DNA of 44,772 nt from Candidatus Omnitrophota bacterium (lineage in GTDB: Bacteria > Omnitrophota > Gorgyraeia > Duberdicusellales > 4484-171), in NCBI GenBank assembly GCA_003154195.1, contig PMCS01000018.1, positions 1 through 44,772 of the forward strand, given 5' to 3'. The notes below the pieces were generated by a model, which searched no databases, was not told where the DNA came from, and saw only the letters and a program-made list of their open reading frames with translations. A program made the translations under genes and the position numbers. Below, piece after piece: positions 19,111-26,820 of this stretch (position 1 is its first letter; the number at the start of each line of letters is the position of its first letter).

Positions 19111-19144
19111 TATTCGCCGAAAACCCTTTGATTCAGCGCTTTTA

Positions 19145-19666
19145 TCACCGGGCAGAAGCCCGGGGATTTCCGGCGCGGGGTAAAGCGCGCCCTATCGCGT
19201 TTGTCACCGATGCCGCCGCCGCGCGGGTTTTTTGCGACAATTGCGCGTAAAAACCCAATGCTTGCGGTTGTATGCCGATGATGATTGTTTCGCAAGCAAT
19301 CGATTTATAAAGGTAATCGTTCATGACCTTTATCGGTATCCGATGGGTAGAGAAAGATGCGCCTGTTTCTTTGTCGATATCGACAATTTTAACCGTGCCC
19401 GGTTTTTGGTGAAAATCCACCGCATCAGTGATGATGATATGCGTCGGCTTGAATTTTTTTATCTCGCCGGTTAGATTTTCCGGCGCGGTACCCCCGAAAA
19501 AAACCTTAACATATTTTAGCTTATTTTTTTTTATGTATGTTTTAAGATCTTGCGCGATAACAATGCCGATTGCATCATCTCCCCTGATCTCTGAGCCAAT
19601 ACCTAATAAGGCAACCCGCTTCGCGTTTCCCAGCCTATTTTTTAGAGTCGTTATCAGTCCGGGCAT
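19145..19666 (-). CDS. hycI: HycI-type [NiFe] hydrogenase maturation endopeptidase
   Basis: Cleaves the C-terminal tail of the hydrogenase large subunit after nickel insertion. It contains LGIGSEIRGDDAIG (metal-sensing Asp region), ITDAVDFHQKPG and FSTHRIPIKVMNDYL, characteristic of the HycI branch that serves group 4 hydrogenases. The start at 19666 (MPGLITTLKNR) follows AAAGGGGAC; the ORF-track start is 8 codons longer. It overlaps the ferredoxin gene by 32 nt and is the last gene of the operon. The tail (RALPRAGNPRASAR) is low-complexity and may derive from a repeat. Confidence 0.93.
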   Translation of the reverse strand: MPGLITTLKNRLGNAKRVALLGIGSEIRGDDAIGIVIAQDLKTYIKKNKLKYVKVFFGGTAPENLTGEIKKFKPTHIIITDAVDFHQKPGTVKIVDIDKETGASFSTHRIPIKVMNDYLYKSIACETIIIGIQPQALGFYAQLSQKTRAAAASVTNAIGRALPRAGNPRASAR

Positions 19667-20027
19667 TGTCCCCTTTGGCATTAAAAACAACTTTTAATTT
19701 TTCCGGGTCTAAGCCGGCCAGTTCAAACTCTTCCGTAGTCTCCAGCGCTTTTTTAAAGCAGGAATCGACGCATTGCGCGCAATAAATACATTTTCCTAAA
19801 TTGATTTCCGCTTCAAATTCTTTATCGCCGATTTTTCTGATTTCGATCGCGCCGGTCGGGCAGTCGCGCATGCACATCTTGCAGCCGACACATTTTTTTG
19901 AGTCAAATTTTAATTTCCCCCGGAAACCTTCGGCGATGCCGGATTTTTGCGCCGGATAGTTTATCGTCGCCGGTTTTTTAAACAAAGATTTTATGAGTTG
20001 TGAAGCTATTTTCCCCGGCCAGCTCAT
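19635..20027 (-). CDS. Hydrogenase 2x[4Fe-4S] ferredoxin-like subunit (NuoI/HyfH-like)
   Basis: Electron-transfer subunit linking soluble ferredoxin to the catalytic small subunit on the cytoplasmic face. Two complete cluster motifs are present: C46/C49/C52/C56 (CVGCKMCMRDCP) and C80/C83/C86/C90 (CIYCAQCVDSC). The start at 20027 (MSWPGKIASQLIK) forms an ATGA overlap with the nuoH-like stop and has AAGGAG upstream; the ORF-track start adds 25 residues antisense to biology. At 130 aa it is slightly short of NuoI (about 160-180), as usual for hydrogenase versions. Confidence 0.93.
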   Translation of the reverse strand: MSWPGKIASQLIKSLFKKPATINYPAQKSGIAEGFRGKLKFDSKKCVGCKMCMRDCPTGAIEIRKIGDKEFEAEINLGKCIYCAQCVDSCFKKALETTEEFELAGLDPEKLKVVFNAKGDNARTDNDSKK

Positions 20028-20965
20028 CGTGGCAATGCTCCTTTTAGGAATAGATTTAATAAAACCTGCGCCAGCGCCAGCGGCGCAAGATATTTCCAGC
20101 ATAAACTGGTCATCTGATCCATGCGCAAGCGCGCGAAAAGAGTCCGTAAAAAGGCGATAATCGCGACAATTAAAAAAATCTGCGCCAGGTAAACCATGAA
20201 TAATGGGGCCGGCGGTAGATTCAGGCCGAACGGCATAAATACCGCCGCCAGCAAAGAGGCCGCCGCAATCGTTTCAATGTTAATCGCCATCTTGAATAAT
20301 GCCAGCGGTTTTCCCCCGTATTCCGTGAACGCGCCGGCGACGATCTCCGTTTCTGCTTCAGGTATATCGAAAGGTACCTTTTCCAGTTTTCCCAGGAGCG
20401 CGATCAGGGCTACGGCAAACCCCGGAAGATTAAACAAGCAATATCCGGGATGACGGTTGTAGAATAAAACTATTTCACTGATTGACCATGTGTCAGCGAG
20501 TAAGGCCGGAGCCAGAACGCATAAAAAAAGCGGTATTTCGTAAGCGAATAACTGAGTGAGCGTGCGTATCGCGCCGATCATTGAAAAAACTGAGCGTGAG
20601 TACCACCCGCCTAAAAAAAAGCACAGCGTGGGAATGGTCAAGAGGTACAGGACTACGATAATGTCCCCGCTGAAATGAAATGCAGCTTGAGGCGAATAAA
20701 CCGGTATATAAAAAATAGCGGTAATCGATGCGGCCAGCGCGAATACCGGCGTTGCTTTGAAAAAAGACGCATCAGCCTCCCCGGGGATTATTTCTTCTTT
20801 GCTTACCAGTTTTATAAAATCAGCAAATGGCTGGAACCATGGCGGGCCGACTCGATTCTGGAGCCGGGCATAGAGCTTCCGGTCTGCATATTCGACGACA
20901 AAACCAAAGATGAAGAGAAATAAAAATCCGGGAAAAACCAGGATGTGGAAAAGGGCCTTGAGCAT
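20024..20965 (-). CDS. Hydrogenase membrane subunit, NuoH/HyfC-like
   Basis: Membrane subunit anchoring the catalytic arm to the ion-pumping arm, with eight or so helices in 313 aa. Diagnostic motifs: ADRKLYARLQNRVGPPW and DFIKLVSKEE in the first cytoplasmic loop, and KVPFDIPEAETEIVAG with AFTEYGG, the acidic loop at the quinone/proton junction. The region before its ATG is the end of repeat A3 (GTCTCATTAATAAATT), and no Shine-Dalgarno is visible. Four-base overlap with the ferredoxin subunit. Confidence 0.95.
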   Translation of the reverse strand: MLKALFHILVFPGFLFLFIFGFVVEYADRKLYARLQNRVGPPWFQPFADFIKLVSKEEIIPGEADASFFKATPVFALAASITAIFYIPVYSPQAAFHFSGDIIVVLYLLTIPTLCFFLGGWYSRSVFSMIGAIRTLTQLFAYEIPLFLCVLAPALLADTWSISEIVLFYNRHPGYCLFNLPGFAVALIALLGKLEKVPFDIPEAETEIVAGAFTEYGGKPLALFKMAINIETIAAASLLAAVFMPFGLNLPPAPLFMVYLAQIFLIVAIIAFLRTLFARLRMDQMTSLCWKYLAPLALAQVLLNLFLKGALPR

Positions 20966-20971
20966 AATTTA

Positions 20972-21071
20972 TTAATGAGACTTCGCCGAAATCAAGCGCA
21001 GGGTGCGTAGATTGAGGCGGTAGTCGAATTATCAGCACTAATTTTGCTAAGGCACAATTAGTGCTGATATA
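20972..21071 (+). repeat. Repeat family A, copy A3 (shared head, different hairpin)
   Basis: The head ATTAATGAGACTTCGCCG...GAGGCGGTAGTCGAATTA matches A1/A2, but the following stem is replaced by TATCAGCACTAATT...AATTAGTGCTGATA. That second stem recurs in A4 as CAGCACTAATTTTG. Confidence 0.88.
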
Positions 21072-21156
21072 CCAATATCATTCCGCAATTATCATTGGAA
21101 ATCTAGTATATCAGTTTTTTTTCATTTTAAAACGATAATTGGTCAATGCTAAATTC
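21072..21156. repeat. Repeat family C, degenerate copy C5
   Basis: ATTATCATTGG, TTCATTTTAAAACG and GATAATTGGTCAATG are diverged family C words squeezed between A3 and A2. The whole 318-bp gap between the large-subunit and nuoH-like genes is repeat-derived. Confidence 0.55.
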
Positions 21157-21287
21157 ATTAATGAGACTTCGCCAAATCCAAGCCCGAAGGGCGCAGGATG
21201 AGGCGGTAGGCGAATTAGCCCGGACTAATTTCGTAGAAATTAGTCCGGGGTCAACGTAAACCACCGACGAAGTCGGTGGTACTTCAC
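21157..21287 (+). repeat. Repeat family A, copy A2 (inverted partner of A1)
   Basis: Begins ATTAATGAGACTTCGCCA and ends GGTGGTACTTCAC. The reverse complement of A1 differs by a single base by my alignment. Its last bases (GTGAAGTACC on the minus strand) supply the TGA stop codon of the hydrogenase large subunit. Confidence 0.93.
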
Positions 21288-22522
21288 TTTTTAAAGATGT
21301 CTGCCAACTTCTTATTCAAAAGCGTGAAATCTATCCCCCGTTCTTTATGCCACTCGATTCCCTTTAGGCGCAAAGTTTCCCATATCATAGTATGTTTATG
21401 TTTTTTATCTTGAGTATCCCGGATCGCTACCAGACGGTCGGTGCAGGAAAAGCAAGGGTCGATCGCCGCTACTACAATCGGCATGTCCGCCAGGTATCGA
21501 TCTTCCAGCATTTTGGAAACCGCCTGGATATTAGCCAGCGTCGGCGCTCTTACTTTTACCCGGTCGGGTTTTTCCGTGCCGTTGGCGCGGACATAATGCA
21601 AGTCTTCTCCCCGGGGAGCTTCATAGCGGCCGATTGCTTCGCCCGGGGGAATTTTGCGCGGTACTTTTACCGTAATGGCGCCGTCGGGAATTTTTTTCAT
21701 GATCTGGCGCACGATGCTGTACGATTCCATCAGTTCTCCCACGCGCACCAGGGTCCGGCCGTAGACGTCGCATTTATCGCTGGTGATAACTTTAAAATCA
21801 AGCTCGGCGTAAGCGGCATAGGGGTCGTCTTTACGCACGTCGCGTTCAATGCCGGAAGCCCGGCCGGTCGGCCCTACGGCGCCTAAATGCTGAGCGTCCT
21901 TGCGCGACAATACGCCTACCCCCGACAAGCGTTTTATCAATGTTGTTTCGGCTTGCGCGAGTTCGATATAATATTTTGTCCTTTCTTCCAGGGCATCCAT
22001 CGCGTTCAAAACTGCTTCTTTTTGCCCGGGTTTAATATCGCGCCTTACCCCGCCGATAGTATTGATGCCGTAATTCACCCGGTTGCCGGTCAGCTGGGCC
22101 AGAAGATCCATTACGATTTCGCGGTCGCGCCAGGTATACATCAACAGCGTATCGAAGCCGATTTCGTGGCCGGCTACGCCCAGCCATAAAAGATGGCTGT
22201 GAATACGCTCCAATTCGGCAATCAGTGTGCGGATGTATTTTGCCCGGACCGGTATTTCGATTCCGGCGATTTCCTCTACTGTTTGCGCAAAGCAGGTCGA
22301 ATGGGAATGCGAGCAAATACCGCAAATACGTTCGATGAGGTATAAATCCTGGATGTAAGTGCGTTCTTCACAGGCTTTTTCGATGCCGCGATGGTTGTAG
22401 CCCAGTTTTACGCTGGCGGCGGTAATTTTTTCTCCGTGCAGGCTTATTAAAAAACTTTCCGGTTCTTTTAACGCCGGATGCTGCGGCCCGATAGGAATTT
22501 GTACGTCACCGGAATTATGCAT
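21284..22522 (-). CDS. Group 4 [NiFe] hydrogenase large (catalytic) subunit
   Basis: Catalytic subunit binding the NiFe(CN)2CO centre. Both Cys pairs that distinguish hydrogenase from NuoD are intact: C67/C70 in RICGICSHSH and C357/C360 in DPCFSCTDR. A 49-residue tail follows R363, the expected cleavage point for the HycI-type protease encoded in the same operon. At 412 aa it lacks the NuoC-like fusion of HycE; NuoC is a separate gene just upstream. It should oxidise reduced ferredoxin and release H2 on the cytoplasmic side. The stop codon comes from repeat A2. The group 4 assignment rests on the motifs and neighbours; the subgroup is undecided. Confidence 0.96.
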   Translation of the reverse strand: MHNSGDVQIPIGPQHPALKEPESFLISLHGEKITAASVKLGYNHRGIEKACEERTYIQDLYLIERICGICSHSHSTCFAQTVEEIAGIEIPVRAKYIRTLIAELERIHSHLLWLGVAGHEIGFDTLLMYTWRDREIVMDLLAQLTGNRVNYGINTIGGVRRDIKPGQKEAVLNAMDALEERTKYYIELAQAETTLIKRLSGVGVLSRKDAQHLGAVGPTGRASGIERDVRKDDPYAAYAELDFKVITSDKCDVYGRTLVRVGELMESYSIVRQIMKKIPDGAITVKVPRKIPPGEAIGRYEAPRGEDLHYVRANGTEKPDRVKVRAPTLANIQAVSKMLEDRYLADMPIVVAAIDPCFSCTDRLVAIRDTQDKKHKHTMIWETLRLKGIEWHKERGIDFTLLNKKLADIFKK

Positions 22523-22539
22523 ATTGTTTCTCCTATTAT

Positions 22540-22622
22540 AGTGTCATAGTGTCAAAGTGTCACAGCGTCATAGTTGAATTACTTTGACTCTCTGCCCCTC
22601 TGACTCTCTGACGCTTTTGTTA
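22540..22622. repeat. GTGTCATA/CTCTGAC-word palindromic spacer
   Basis: AGTGTCATAGTGTCAAAGTG on one side and CTTTGACTCTCTG...CTCTCTGACGC on the other, complementary in part, between the large subunit and the NuoC-like gene. Confidence 0.55.
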
Positions 22623-22631
22623 ATCCTATCC

Positions 22632-23099
22632 TTAAACACTGCTTGCCGAAGGCCGGCCTTTCCAGTCCTTGCGCAACGGGTGTTCGCCTTTCGGCCAGTT
22701 GTCCGGCAAGGGATAGCTATTTCCCGCGGCGAGTCCGTTGACTGCGATTCCCAGTAAATCGATCAATTCTCTTTCGAAATTGTCCGCCCCGGGAAAATAG
22801 GAAGTGACGGTGTTAACTGCTGGTTTTTCTTTGTTTAAGTCAACCTTCAAGTTTACCAGGATTTTACCTTCCCGGTGAAGGTGGTAGATTACGGTAAAAC
22901 CGTTTCCCGAATCCAGGCCGGTTATCGCCGAAAGCGCGTCAAAGCGCGACTGTTTCACGAGATAGCGGAATACTTCCTCGAATTTTTCTAAAGGTATCTG
23001 CGCGAAAATGCGTGATTCTCTTTTGATAATTACTGCGTCTTTCAGGTAATTAAACCGGTTTTCTAATTCTTCTTTTATTTTTTCTCCGTCGAGCATCAT
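22632..23099 (-). CDS. Hydrogenase NuoC-like subunit
   Basis: A 155-aa cytoplasmic scaffold subunit corresponding to NuoC and the N-terminal part of HycE. The end of the conserved family motif is clear in YPLPDNWPKGEHPLRKDW, and the central YHLHREGKILVNLKVDL is the usual beta-rich core. GGAGG lies six bases upstream of the first of two adjacent ATGs. It binds the large subunit and carries no cofactor. Confidence 0.9.
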   Translation of the reverse strand: MMLDGEKIKEELENRFNYLKDAVIIKRESRIFAQIPLEKFEEVFRYLVKQSRFDALSAITGLDSGNGFTVIYHLHREGKILVNLKVDLNKEKPAVNTVTSYFPGADNFERELIDLLGIAVNGLAAGNSYPLPDNWPKGEHPLRKDWKGRPSASSV

Positions 23100-23200
23100 T
23101 CAAATCCTCCCAGAAAATGTTTACGATAAATTTTCCCAACTAAATACGGTAACAAAACTGTAAAGATTTTACCACTTTAAAATGAAATTCGTAATAACAT

Positions 23201-23635
23201 TTATTTTTCTTCCAGGCTCTTCAGCAGTTTGACTACTCCGTCAATAATCGCTTTGGGACTGGCCGGGCAGCCGGGGATATACGCCGAAACCGGTATGACC
23301 GAATTTATTCCGCCCTTTACGTTATAGCAGCCGTCAAAAACGCCTCCCGTGCAGGCGCAGGTTCCTATTGCCACTACGAATTTTGGCTCAAGCATTTGTT
23401 CATAGATGCGCAACAGCCGGGATTCGATTTGTTTGGTTACCGGGCCGGAGCACAAAAGTACATCGGCGTGCCGGGGGGTCGCTTTGAGGACTACTCCGAA
23501 GCGTTCGATGTCGTAACGCGGCGTGAGCGAAGCGATAATCTCGATATCGCAGGCATTACAGGCGCCGGTATTAAAATGTAAGACCCAGGGAGATTTTAAT
23601 CTGGACCAGTTGATTATTTTGGTGGCGATACTCAT
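23201..23635 (-). CDS. Group 4 [NiFe] hydrogenase small subunit (NuoB-like)
   Basis: Binds the proximal [4Fe-4S] cluster that passes electrons to the NiFe site. The four ligands are visible: C26 and C29 (GACNACDIE), C93 (GTCACTGG) and C123 (PGCPASP). The common CNGCD reads CNACD here. At 144 aa it has no signal peptide and no extra clusters, as in Ech/Mbh/Hyf-type small subunits. Repeats D/C3 lie between it and the NuoA-like gene. Confidence 0.95.
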   Translation of the reverse strand: MSIATKIINWSRLKSPWVLHFNTGACNACDIEIIASLTPRYDIERFGVVLKATPRHADVLLCSGPVTKQIESRLLRIYEQMLEPKFVVAIGTCACTGGVFDGCYNVKGGINSVIPVSAYIPGCPASPKAIIDGVVKLLKSLEEK

Positions 23636-23659
23636 TTTCTACCCTATTTTAAAATTACT

Positions 23660-23870
23660 GTTTCTCTTAAAAACAAAACCATAAAGATTTTACCACCAAG
23701 ACACAAAGGCACCAAAACCAACGATTAATTCATTTTAAAATTATCATTGGGCATTGAACATTTATCATTTTTAAAAATTTAAAATGGCAGATGCTCAATG
23801 GACAATTTAAAATGAAATCACGCATTTATAATCTTAGTGCCTTGGTGGCATAAATTTCTATCATTTTTTC
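23660..23870. repeat. Nested repeat: family D arms around family C copy C3
   Basis: The left arm ACCACCAAGACACAAAGGC and right arm CTTAGTGCCTTGGTGGC are inverted complements that enclose palindrome C3 (23732-23812; ATTTTAAAATTATCATTGG ... CAATTTAAAAT). This is the clearest example of the nested plan. Confidence 0.88.
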
Positions 23871-23914
23871 CAATTGATATGATTTATGTTTTTATTGTTT
23901 TCAAATATCACGTT

Positions 23915-24247
23915 TCACTTTCGTAATAAAACAATCAACCCGGTGATTGCCCCGATTATATAGACTACGGCGATGGCAAATATTTCGGTAGTTTCTACGG
24001 GAACTGTAGCAATCGTCAGGGCGGCTACGTGTAAAATAGTAAAGAAAAAAGCAAAGGGAAAAAACTGGCTGTAGTCCGGTTGGATCATGTGGCCTTTGAA
24101 ATCTTCGCCGCAGGCGTAGGCCTCATTCGCTCCGGACGGTTTCTTTTTTTTCCGGAAAGCGTAGCATGAACAAACCCGGGACAAGGCGATGATCGTAAAA
24201 AATATTATTATAAAAGCTACCGGCGGCCAAAAAATTATTTTTTCCAT
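23915..24247 (-). CDS. Hydrogenase NuoA-like membrane subunit
   Basis: A 110-aa protein with three hydrophobic helices (about 7-28, 62-82 and 86-107) and a cytoplasmic loop with AYACGED, corresponding to the NuoA loop motif PYECG. DYSQFFPFAFFFTILHVAAL matches NuoA helix 2. NuoA homologues are hallmarks of complex I and are absent from the classic Hyc, Coo and Ech hydrogenases. Its place between the K-like and B-like genes repeats part of a nuo operon. Assignment by motif only; a search would settle it. Confidence 0.78.
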   Translation of the reverse strand: MEKIIFWPPVAFIIIFFTIIALSRVCSCYAFRKKKKPSGANEAYACGEDFKGHMIQPDYSQFFPFAFFFTILHVAALTIATVPVETTEIFAIAVVYIIGAITGLIVLLRK

Positions 24248-24297
24248 AGTTTATTTCAATGTTTTTTTGGTGCTCTATTAATTCTATGAATTTCTTT

Positions 24298-24420
24298 CCT
24301 GCCGACCCGCTTCGACTCGCGTCCGCTTCGGCAAGCCGAAGGCGAGACGGGTCACGCGAGGCGAGTAGGCAGGAGTGATCGGGAAAATCCCTGCCTTTCG
24401 GCAGGGATTTTCCCGATCAG
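24298..24420. repeat. Repeat family B, copy B2 (cruciform plus 19-bp hairpin)
   Basis: CCTGCCGACCCGCTTCGACT begins a cruciform almost identical to B1, in the same orientation. A different second stem follows: GATCGGGAAAATCCCTGCC, loop TTTC, and its perfect complement (24377-24418). The stem overlaps the stop codon of the NuoK-like gene. There is no T-run. Confidence 0.92.
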
Positions 24421-24737
24421 CCTTTCAGATTACTTAATTTTCTCGGGTCAATGCTTTCGTTATGGCGAAACGCCCATAGGATGATGCCGCCCGCGACAAC
24501 CATGACCACGATCTCGATGACGATGAGGGTGATGACGATTGCCTGCGCCAGCGCGGACCGGCCGCAAAGATAACCCGCCAGGATGATTAAAAGCGTTGCC
24601 GCTTTGATCAGGAGCTCCAAGCCGATCATGGCGCGGACCATGTTAAAAGTTGCGGCGATGCAATAGGCTCCGCAGATGAACAAAAGGATGATAAAAATCA
24701 TAAAATAGGAAAACAATCCTGCCAGGTCAGGGCTCAT
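24417..24737 (-). CDS. Hydrogenase NuoK/MnhC-like membrane subunit
   Basis: A 106-aa protein with three membrane helices. The two buried glutamates characteristic of NuoK/MnhC are present: E41 (MIGLELLIKA) and E75 (LIVIEIVVMV). AAGGAGG precedes the ATG, which forms an ATGA overlap with the NuoJ-like gene. It is expected to form part of the proton pathway in the membrane arm. Confidence 0.88.
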   Translation of the reverse strand: MSPDLAGLFSYFMIFIILLFICGAYCIAATFNMVRAMIGLELLIKAATLLIILAGYLCGRSALAQAIVITLIVIEIVVMVVAGGIILWAFRHNESIDPRKLSNLKG

Positions 24738-25216
24738 TTGTCCTCCTTAAATAAGACTACTACGCCGAAGGCGCCGGCCAGAAGAATCACGATCTGGCCG
24801 AGAAGATCCAGGTGCCGCAGGTACCAGATGATGTTACGTACATCTTCCTTCGGCCCTGCCGCCGGTAAATTAAACTGGGGTATTTTAAAACACCAGCTTA
24901 AGACCAAGCCGGCGGCAATAATTATAAAAGGTAAGTAGCGGAACCTGACCAGTCTTTCTTTGCGCGCAACGGGCAATTCTTCTTTGCTGATCCGGTGCGT
25001 AAAGCTTACCGTGGTAATAAAAATGACCGGAATGAGCCCGGCGCAGACCGAAAGCTCAAATACCGCCGCCAGCGGCGAATTGAGCCGGTAGATTACCGCG
25101 GCAAGGACCGCGCTGGTGAATGCCAGCCCTACGATTGAGCGGATGAGCCGCGTCGTCATCACGGTCCATACGGCGGCGCTAAGTAAAACAAATAAAAGAA
25201 TTAAATTAATCAACAT
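24734..25216 (-). CDS. Hydrogenase NuoJ-like / MnhB-DUF4040-like membrane subunit
   Basis: A 160-aa protein with about five hydrophobic segments. SPLAAVFELSVCAGLIPVIFIT in the first half is shared in style with NuoJ and with the DUF4040/MnhB modules of Mrp-type hydrogenases; the order J-K is as in complex I. The ATG at 25216 was preferred to the GTG two codons earlier used by the ORF track; neither has a strong ribosome site. Whether it is nearer NuoJ or MbhE/MnhB cannot be decided by eye. Confidence 0.7.
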   Translation of the reverse strand: MLINLILLFVLLSAAVWTVMTTRLIRSIVGLAFTSAVLAAVIYRLNSPLAAVFELSVCAGLIPVIFITTVSFTHRISKEELPVARKERLVRFRYLPFIIIAAGLVLSWCFKIPQFNLPAAGPKEDVRNIIWYLRHLDLLGQIVILLAGAFGVVVLFKEDK

Positions 25217-25305
25217 TGTCACACTCGATTATTCTTCTTCGCCGAATCTTTCTACTATAAAGCTACGAAGGAAAGGCGTAAGAAGAAAAAATATTTACCG
25301 ATCAT

Positions 25306-26772
25306 CTAATGCCAGATGGCTTTTAACGGTAAAAACCAGGTATTAAGCATAAACGCGTAACCAAGGCCGCCGGCGATGGTAAAGACAGCAAGTAATATTT
25401 CGGCGCAGGCTATCCCGGAAAAATTTTTTGCCGGATTCAGGCCGCGGGAAATTTGTGTTGCCGTCCCGCCTGCCGCCGGCGCCGGTTTGCCTTTATTGAA
25501 AAAAATCCGGCGTTCCAGAGAAAGAAAATAGGCCAGCGTAATGATGCTGGCGATAAGAGCCGTCCCGGCATAAATAAATCTACCTTTACTGAATAGCGCC
25601 ATGACGATAATGAGTTTACTCCAGAATCCCGACAACGGCGGGATTCCCGCCGTAGAAAGCATAGCGACTAAAGAAGTAACGCTGGTAACCGGGCATTTTT
25701 CGCCGAGGCCTTCTAATTGATTAATATCGGTTGTGCCGAACCGTTTCTCCAGGGAAGCGGCATTCACGAAAAGCAGTGTTTTAAAGATCGCGTGATTGAA
25801 AAAATGAAATACCGCGCCCACGAAGGCGAGCGGCGTGCCGCAGCCCAAGGCAAGGATGATGTAGCCTACCTGGCTGATGCTGGAATAGGCCAGCATCCGC
25901 TTGAAATCGTCCTGGGTAAGCGCCGCCAGCGCGGCAAAGACTATCGATATCGCGCCGGCGAATAAAAGTACGTTTTGCAGCGCCGGGGTCAGGGTGAATA
26001 CTGAACTGAAGAGGCGCAGCAATATGTAGACGCCGGAAATCTTAGTCACCGTTCCGGCTAAAAGTACGGATACGCAAGACGGCGCTGCTGAATAGGCGTC
26101 CGGCAGCCAGCCATGGAAAGGAACGACACCGGACTTGATCAGCAGGCCGCATAAAAATAATCCTACTGCCAGTTTAAGAAAAAAACTACCGGGAACATTT
26201 GTCAATACGTGATGAACGGCGGCGAAAGATATGTCGCCCGCGGTAAGCAGGAGAAAAGCTACGGAAGTCAGCATGAAAACACTGGCGATGGCGGAAAGCA
26301 TGAGGTATTTAAAAGCTCCCTCAATGGCGAATTTTCCTTTTTCCAGGGCAATGAGAATAAATGACGCCATTGCCGTGACTTCGATAAACACGTAGAGGGA
26401 AAAAATATCGGTCACCAGCACCGTAGCGTTCATGCCGATAAGCGCGACTAAAAGGAGATTGATAAAATTGAATTTTTGTTTTTCCCCCGCAAGGGTATCT
26501 TGCGCGGTTAAAAGTGAGACTAACGCTACGATTCCGATGACAAAAAGCATGATCAAAGCCAGATTGTCGACGGCTAAGGGAAAACCAAAAAACTGCCTTA
26601 AGCAATCCGGATAAGCGCTCCAGAAGAGCCAGGGGTGAAACGCGGCCAGCAAAACCTGAGCCAGCAGTAAGGACGCGGCCAGGCAAAAAGCGCAACGCCC
26701 TTTGAGAAACCCCAGGGGGAAATTGATAATAACCAAAAGAAAAAATGGCGCGAAAATAAATAACGAAGTCAT
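25306..26772 (-). CDS. Hydrogenase antiporter-like subunit 3 (NuoM/NuoN/MrpD-like)
   Basis: A 488-aa protein with about fourteen helices and the proton_antipo_M core. SGVVPFHGWLPDAYSAAPS and DDFKRMLAYSSISQVGYI carry the conserved lysines of the proton channel, and EVTAMASFILIAL provides the helix-5 glutamate. AAAGGA precedes the ATG. It is the third of three consecutive antiporter-like genes that would form the distal membrane arm. Confidence 0.92.
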   Translation of the reverse strand: MTSLFIFAPFFLLVIINFPLGFLKGRCAFCLAASLLLAQVLLAAFHPWLFWSAYPDCLRQFFGFPLAVDNLALIMLFVIGIVALVSLLTAQDTLAGEKQKFNFINLLLVALIGMNATVLVTDIFSLYVFIEVTAMASFILIALEKGKFAIEGAFKYLMLSAIASVFMLTSVAFLLLTAGDISFAAVHHVLTNVPGSFFLKLAVGLFLCGLLIKSGVVPFHGWLPDAYSAAPSCVSVLLAGTVTKISGVYILLRLFSSVFTLTPALQNVLLFAGAISIVFAALAALTQDDFKRMLAYSSISQVGYIILALGCGTPLAFVGAVFHFFNHAIFKTLLFVNAASLEKRFGTTDINQLEGLGEKCPVTSVTSLVAMLSTAGIPPLSGFWSKLIIVMALFSKGRFIYAGTALIASIITLAYFLSLERRIFFNKGKPAPAAGGTATQISRGLNPAKNFSGIACAEILLAVFTIAGGLGYAFMLNTWFLPLKAIWH

Positions 26773-26820
26773 AAGTTCCTTTATTTCTATGAATTAAAAC
26801 AACTATTATTGGCAGCGATT

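Noticed and set aside
21284-22522. NuoD of a respiratory complex I
   Set aside because: Both CxxC pairs for the NiFe site are intact and a HycI-type protease is in the operon; no NuoE/F/G genes.
24377-24418. B2 19-bp stem as a classical intrinsic terminator
   Set aside because: There is no T-run on either strand after the stem, and it lies inside an operon whose downstream genes must be expressed.
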